Assembly: GCA_036320915.1 (NCBI GenBank)
Contig: JAXBDG010000016.1
Coordinates: 248,001-312,000, forward strand
Direction of reading: 5' to 3'
From: Linnemannia elongata
Taxonomy: Eukaryota; Mortierellomycota; Mortierellomycetes; Mortierellales; Mortierellaceae
Length of the DNA stretch: 64,000 bases
Shown: in pieces, positions 58,701 to 64,000 of the stretch
Layout of the letters: every line of letters starts with the position of its first letter
Position numbering within the stretch: the stretch's first letter is position 1
Position numbers and translations under genes: made by a program
Notes under the pieces: generated by a model
What the model was told of the DNA's origin: nothing
What the model saw: the letters and a program-made list of their open reading frames with translations, nothing else
Database searches by the model: none

Positions 58701-60343
58701 CCCAAGGGTCTCACCAAGCGACAAAGAGGCAAGGCAGGCTATCGAGGAGGAGCGATCAAGTTGATGAGCGTTGCTGAAATCAAACAGCACCTCTCCTCTC
58801 TTCGGCCCCAAAACCCCACGGACTTCAAGCCGGACAGCTACACTACAAAGGGGTATCTTCTGCACGGCTCGGTTCGTTGCGATGGCTTTCGTATACAGCT
58901 CACGGCCTTTAAGCTCAGGGAACTTCTCTGTGTCAAGTACCGTCAGCTACCTGAGGATCAGCTTCCCTTACAACTCACATCGACTGTCGGCGGATTGGAT
59001 TTCTATCTTACAGAGATCAGGAACATCGTCAAGACCAAATCGGACGTGGAACGGTTGTGGCCAAACGTCGATCCTAACGAGATCAAGGTTCTTTGCATTG
59101 ATCTGGGCCAGGCGTTTGTTGTCGGCGGGTGCGCCCTTCTTTCCGACTCTTTTATAACAGTTCCTTGCGACAAGATGGTTCTTGGAACAAGCGACGAGAC
59201 TCCATCTTCCTCGGCTTCCTCGACCTCTGCCTCATCCTCTACTCTGTCTACTGACTCTTCGTCCTCGGCTACCCCGACAACAACCGTGGTCCAGCCCAAC
59301 CCCGCCTTCTACAACCTGTCTGTGAGTCAGAAGGCCGTTTCACAACCGACCTTCAAACATCGTCGGTGGATGGAGGACCAGAAGAAGATTGTGCCTCAAG
59401 GAGCGCAGGAATCAATCGCGGACATAGAGTCGGAACTGCCTCCTCTCCGGGGAAAAGATGCCAATGTTGATGAGTATCTTGAGGTCCTGGAGCAGCATCA
59501 TGATCGGCTCGACGCCTTCTACAATGGAGATGGTATGCGATTCAAGCAACATGGTTGGGATGCGAAACGAGCACGAGTCGAGGAGTTCAACATCATCGCC
59601 AACCGTCTTTTAGGTCTTGTCGGAGGCTCCATTGGTGCCAAGCGCAAGGACGACAACCACGTCATCATTGGAATCGGGCTAGGCCAATTCACTTCCAAGG
59701 GAGGACTCAGTTCATTACACGAAACGTTTCTATCTTTCTTTGTACAGCTCGTAAGTACAACGTTCGTTTTGTGGTGATGTTTATAAACCATGCCTGGATA
59801 TATATTATAACATATTTTGTGCTGTTTCCCTTTTACTCGTAGGCCCGATCACTAGGGTATCTTGTTGTTGGAGTTAATGAGTTCTATACTAGCAAAAAGT
59901 GCCCGACATGTGGAGAGTTTGTTTGTCAAGTCAACCTCCGCCGGTTGTATTGTCAGACATGCCAAGCATACATGCACCGCGACATTATGGCTGGTCACAA
60001 CATGTGTAACATAGTCAAGACCCATCTATTGACCCAGACAAGACCGCTGTATCTACAGCCTATTGATGAGGAGGGGCATTATCCGTGGATGGAGGATGGT
60101 GAGAGCAACAGGATCGATGCAGGCACCAGCAGGGGCTTACCCTCGCAGAACCCCAAGGACAAGGCGGAGACAGTTGGTCCAACCCAAAGAGTCAGCAAGC
60201 GCAAGTCAACCAATGACTCTATGCCAGGAGACGGTTCAGTTCGACAAGACAAGAAGCGCAAGGCGGTGACGGACTCGAACCCAAGAGTGAGCCAATCCCG
60301 AGGTCCCAGGAAACGCTCACAAGTCAAGAAGGACACTAGATAG
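55748..60343 (+). pseudogene. FEN1-Fanzor fusion, copy C: full length but with one frameshift
   Basis: Exons 55748-56552, 56640-56886, 56981-58078, 58185-59750 and 59843-60343, with introns at the same five-exon positions as copy A. The nuclease half keeps its acidic residues: Asp48 (VRVDVMGSI), Asp91 (VLYFDGD), Glu176/Asp178 (YEADVHIA), Asp195/Asp197 (VISGDSDLII), Asp245 (VVSHNDYNKNI). The RuvC half keeps LCIDLGQA, GVNEFYTSKKCPTCG, YCQTC and HRDIMAGHNM. In exon 3 the frame ends at TAG 57942-57944 after LKQLKS, while the adjoining frame continues with EILESRGQALMKDG and TPASIVRSVA, the equivalent of copy A RSRGEINQRT and TPTHLVRSVV. So a net one-base loss (or two-base gain) lies near 57930-57941. 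No splice option repairs this. It may be a recent knockout or a sequence error. Confidence 0.8.
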
Positions 60344-60439
60344 TCTTTTGTGTGTTGCAACCACACTACCAAGTGAAGATAGTGGAGGATGCGCGTTTAC
60401 GTGGCTTCGGTGACGTAATTTAGGCGCCCATTCTCCTGC
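60344..60439 (+). ncRNA. Candidate omega-RNA scaffold and right end of copy C
   Basis: A 5-bp stem with a 7-nt loop (GTGTG 60350-60354 with CACAC 60362-60366) lies directly after the stop; TTCGGTGACGT is at 60406-60416, followed by a tail shared with copy A up to ATTCTCCTGC at 60430-60439. Layout and spacing match copies A and B. Function inferred. Confidence 0.45.
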
Positions 60440-60732
60440 TTTCCTCTCGGTTTAAGATGTCCATGCTATTGCAGGTATCAAAGGGATCGTTCGTCTTATA
60501 ATATACTTCCCTCTACATGAACAATAAAACTCCTATAATTTAGTGCGTGCCATTCAACATAATCATCAAACTGAAGGCAATATAATACATACCTTGGAAG
60601 TATAGGGAAGCATTGGAGATAAGATATCTCTCTATTATCTAAGCATTTTTTACAAACCAAGATGGGACCTCATGAAAATATATTTTTTGAAGACATGGTC
60701 CCTGATATTGTGGATATGGAAAACCTGCCAAC

Positions 60733-62015
60733 CCAAAGATATTGTTCTTCTGACTCAAGACCCGGACTTCTTTGCTTACGATTCGGTTACCATGATCTGG
60801 TGTCCTGTTGGCAAGTGGGACGACGTCAAGCCCTAGAATATAGTAGAGAGGCGGTGCCAGCCCAGATACAACTGTCGGACCACCACGCTTACTGCCCTGG
60901 CATGCGTTTCGAGTAATGACCAGAAAAAGTACATCCCATCGATGGGGATTCCCATCAACTACAGCATCATCAAGGATCTACCCGATAAGGGTAAGAACAA
61001 ATAACTTGCCAGCATGCCCATATCCCTTCTATTCCTTGTGGATATGAGCAGACTCATCATCTCATCATGACGCCTTTGAACCCTTTCCATATTAGACGTG
61101 CCGTCCCTGGTGAAGGAGTATCTCGAGAGTCCACGCATGGTCTGCAGCGATCAGGAAGGCATCGATTTCACGGCCTCTATTCTCATGTTTACTACAATAA
61201 CCCAGAAGATAGCTGCTCCAGCGGGAGTATCTTCTGTCCAGTCGCCCTTACAGTCAGCGACGCCTTTGATGGCCTCCTCTGCATCCATCATGTCTTACGA
61301 ACCACTCTGTCATCAGTACAAGGCGATGGTAACACATTAGGCGCTGTGTGATTCTTTCATATGACCTTGGTATGACTTTCCCATCACTTGCAATCAGTCT
61401 AACACGCTGTTTGCCTATTATCACACTCTTCAACATGCTCTAGCAACGCCCAACCCAATCGACAGGGCAAGTGCAGGGAATTTAGAAGGCACAGTGTGGT
61501 CGATCGGCCAGCTCACCAGTCTCAAGTTTCGAACAAGTGCAACGGCCGCGGCATTCGTACAAGGCACGCGCAGAACCACAGCACTACGAACAACCATCGA
61601 TCTGCAAGCAATATGAACGAAAGTCCTATACGGCGGAGTAAGAGATACGGTACCGGGAGTCGATTGCTGAGGCCAGGGGAAAAAAGGCGAAGAAGAAGCG
61701 GCAGCGTGAGGCTCGGCGATACAAAAAGGAAAGGAGCTAGCCGAGAAGCCGCCGCCCAAAATCGACGAGATGAACAAGACTCAACTGATCAATGCTATGG
61801 TGTACGAGCATTCCCTTGTCTCCCTTCCCGTCGGCACAGTCAATGCCAACAGTAAGCGGGCAGCGGCAGCGGCAGCAATAACTACCAATACCAATCAATT
61901 CCCCTTGTCTGACAGCAACAGCAACAGCAACAATAACAACAAGACGTCTCTGCCTGCATTTTGGATATTTTCAGGCACGTTCGCACGACGAAGAGACATG
62001 TACAAGAGTTTTTAG
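60733..62015 (+). pseudogene. Decayed copy D of the element (nuclease domain and linker only)
   Basis: Pieces in changing frames match the FEN1-like half: KDIVLLTQDPDFFAYDSVTM then IWCPVG (compare VISADSDMLAYETI, LWRPVSG), a stop, LTALACVSSNDQKKYIPSMG then INYSIIKDLPDKG (compare LTALAVVSRNDYNRNIASLG), an intron with GTAAGA donor, and DVPSLVKEYLESPRMV (compare ETDVPKLVAAYLADSRVV). Later KPPPKIDEMNKTQLINAM and EHSLVSLPVGTVNAN match the linker (VPPKIKLELL; EHPIVSLDVGTLRAN). The RuvC half and the 3' box are absent. It follows copy C by about 300 bp in the same direction. Stops and frameshifts make it non-functional. Confidence 0.7.
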
Positions 62016-62176
62016 GCACATGAATTCTGCTTCAGTATGATAGGAGTCGACATCAAAGGACTAAAAAGCAATGTCGCTCTGAGCGCTTGGCTGCCAACTT
62101 GTCTATTTATCGTTTATTGATATATATTATTGAAAAGATGAAATGAAGAATACTATACATATGTTTGTAATAAAAG
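62016..62176. other. Short A/T-rich spacer
   Basis: 3' flank of the permease gene (minus). AATAAA-like signal near 62168 on the plus strand; nothing else seen. Confidence 0.4.
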
Positions 62177-63944
62177 TTACTGAGTTCTCTTGATGTCGAT
62201 CGAGCTGCGACGCGCAAGCTCCATCTCTTCGTTATCGGACGAGTCACGACGTGAAGTAGAGATGGGTAAATCCAAATCGCCCTTGGGTGGGTCGGCGACC
62301 ATCATGACCGGATTGGCACCATTGCCCTTCTTGGACTTGCCCACCAAGGAGCGGAAAATATCGCCCCAGTCCTCGCGCAGGATCTGGTACAAGATAATCG
62401 CCGACAGGGTCGAACAACCAATACCATCGATCTTAACCACACCAAACGAGACCACAAGACCATTGACCATACCACAGCCCAGGACAACCGACACACCAGC
62501 GGTAATCAGGTTACGGGGGCGAGAGAAATCTACGTTGGACGTGACCCAGATACGAGCGCCAGTAACTGCGATAAGACCAAAGAGAATGATCGACAGACCG
62601 CCAAAGACACCAGAGGGGATCGTCTGGATGATAGCGCCAAAACCGGGGATAACTCCGAGAATAATAGCCACCACAGCAGCAAACAAGAATGTTTGGGTAG
62701 AGAAAATCTTGGTGATGCTCATAACTCCAATGTTCTCAGCTGTTTGTTGCGAATGTTTTTGGAAAAGAAGAAGAGATGTGAGTACACTTGTTTATCCCAC
62801 AAAAACAATGAACCTGATCACACCTCTACATCGCCCTTTTTTTTTTTTTTTTTGCCTATTTTTCTTTTCCAAGCTGGGCAACATCAACCTCTTCTCGACA
62901 TTCCAGCGTATTCGACTGTTCCTGATAAACCCTTCATTGTTTCCCGCGTCCTTTTATCCCAAAACCCAGGTATCCGCATCCTCTCCTGAGATTGTGAAGG
63001 TAATTACCATAAGTCGTGACACCGGTGCTGCCACACGCAGCCGAAACCATGGTGGCAATAGCGTCGCCCAAAAAAGCCCGACCCATGTACTTGTCCAATG
63101 AATGACCTGTCATGGCGCCGACAGCCTTGACGTGACCCGTGTTCTCAACAATCAGTACCACAGCAACGGGAGCAATGAGAGAGATGGCTGATCCTTCAAA
63201 AACGGGTGCGTGGGTAGGAGGCATGCCGAACCACTTGGAGTTCTTGACGCCTGTGAAATCAATGCCGGGTCCAACGCCGCAATAGCCAAGGATCAAATGA
63301 ACCAGGTATCCGGTAATCCCGCCAAGCAAAATGGGCAGACGACGCAAGGGACCAGGTGCATACATGGTGATCAATGCAACGGCAATAACTGTCGTGAATG
63401 ACATCCAAGCGTCAAAACCGGAGGCAGAAGCCTGAGCTAATGCGGCGCCGGCCAAATTCAAGCCAATCGCCACTACGACGGCGCCGGTCACCACGGGGGG
63501 CATGATGTAATCAATCCACCGGTGGCCAGCCAGCATGACGATCAAGGCAACAGCGAAATAAATCGCACCTGCGACCAAGATACCGCCAGCGGCCAGTGGC
63601 ACATTGGGGTTACCATGTCCACCGGGTACATACTTGAACCCCGTAGCCGAATTGACGACACCGATGAATGCGAAAGACGAACCGACATAAGAGGGGACCC
63701 GACCTCCCGTGCAAATGAAAAAGAGAATGGTGCCAATGCCGGAAAAGAACAAGGCCGTGTTAGGGTTGAAGCCCATCAGCAAGGGGCCGACGACTGTAGA
63801 ACCAAACATCGCCAGGACATGCTGCAATGACAAGAAAACAGTCTGGGCCACGGGCAAGCGCTCTGTTGGATTGACGACGCCACCACTCACATTCAGAGTG
63901 TAGCGGGGGAAGTAGTTGCTCAGCCACTGCTTGGTTGCCTCCAT
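62177..63944 (-). CDS. NCS2-family uracil/xanthine permease (UraA-like)
   Basis: Two exons, 63944-63008 and 62739-62177, joined in phase 1 across a 268-bp GT-AG intron; 499 residues with 12-14 hydrophobic segments. The start MEATKQWLSNYFPRYTLNVS is followed by LSLQHVLAMFGSTVVGPLLM (the QH motif of segment 1), VENTGHVKAVG (segment 8 substrate region) and, across the splice, GSTGVTTYAENIGVMSITK, which contains the NCS2 signature E-N-x-G-x4-T-K. Exon 2 contains IPSGVFGGLSIILFGLIAVTGAR, as three neighbouring blocks typical of bacterial UraA/RutG. It is a plasma-membrane proton symporter for uracil or related bases. The resemblance is closer to bacterial UraA than to the classical fungal UapA purine carriers; this is judged from motifs only. 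The C-terminus is a charged cytosolic tail. Confidence 0.92.
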
Positions 63945-64000
63945 GATTGTCTTTCTTCTTCTAGTTCTCTGGATATGGGAAGCGGGAAGGGAGGAATGAG
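63945..64000. other. Upstream leader of the permease gene, cut by window edge
   Basis: Purine-rich on the minus-strand sense; too short to interpret. Confidence 0.4.

Noticed and set aside
62190..63101. 303-codon frame antisense to the permease
   Set aside because: It is the opposite strand of the clear NCS2 gene and crosses its intron.

Overview
The window is nuclear DNA of a filamentous fungus, most likely a Mucoromycota member of the Mortierella type (an inference from gene content and style, not a database match). Genes have short GT-AG introns (mostly 54-150 bp), proteins carry long Gln/His/Ser-rich tails, intergenic DNA is pyrimidine-rich with many homopolymer runs and microsatellites, and the host genes are eukaryotic (uS4/Rps9, eL21/Rpl21, Slu7, SF3B5, a CSL transcription factor, a bHLH factor, a MARVEL protein). 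No tRNA, rRNA or CRISPR array was found.

Layout. 1-1782 (-): 3'-truncated BTB/POZ (germ cell-less-like) gene. 1783-15088: 13.3 kb with no convincing gene. 15089-20478 (+): CSL-type DNA-binding factor with a very long Gln-rich N-terminus. 21052-23718 (-): bHLH-zipper factor. 23719-27546: no gene seen. 27547-29923: divergent ribosomal pair rpl21 (-) and rps9 (+). 30467-31383: truncated copy of a Fanzor/TnpB-like element. 32389-34205 (-): slu7. 34580-37183: intact pogo-type DNA transposon with 108-bp perfect inverted repeats. 37430-41831 (+): complete five-exon gene of the element family described below. 42016-42812 (+): SF3B5. 43220-47133 (-): small basic protein and a MARVEL-domain protein. 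49296-51381: retrotransposon debris (Ty3 chromodomain integrase end, gag-like fragment). 51700-55016 (-): 1043-residue protein of unknown function with a Cys/His cluster. 55748-60343 (+): second near-complete element copy, with one frameshift. 60733-62015: a fourth, decayed copy. 62177-63944 (-): NCS2 uracil/xanthine permease.

The most interesting system is the family at 30467-31383, 37430-41831, 55748-60343 and 60733-62015. The complete copy encodes one 1338-residue protein joining an N-terminal FEN1/XPG-type flap-nuclease domain, with its acidic active-site residues in place, to a C-terminal TnpB/Fanzor-type RuvC nuclease with a four-Cys zinc ribbon. All three copies that keep the 3' end carry, just after the stop codon, a small stem-loop whose pairs change in a compensatory way and then the invariant box TTCGGTGACGT. 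That is where the guide RNA of Fanzor/TnpB elements lies, so these are candidate omega-RNA loci of a two-nuclease element. I know of no description of such a fusion, but could not search.

Two divergent splicing genes (slu7 and SF3B5) are now separated by 7.8 kb of mobile DNA. Several host genes have an intron in or right next to the start codon, so naive ORF calls would misplace their N-termini.
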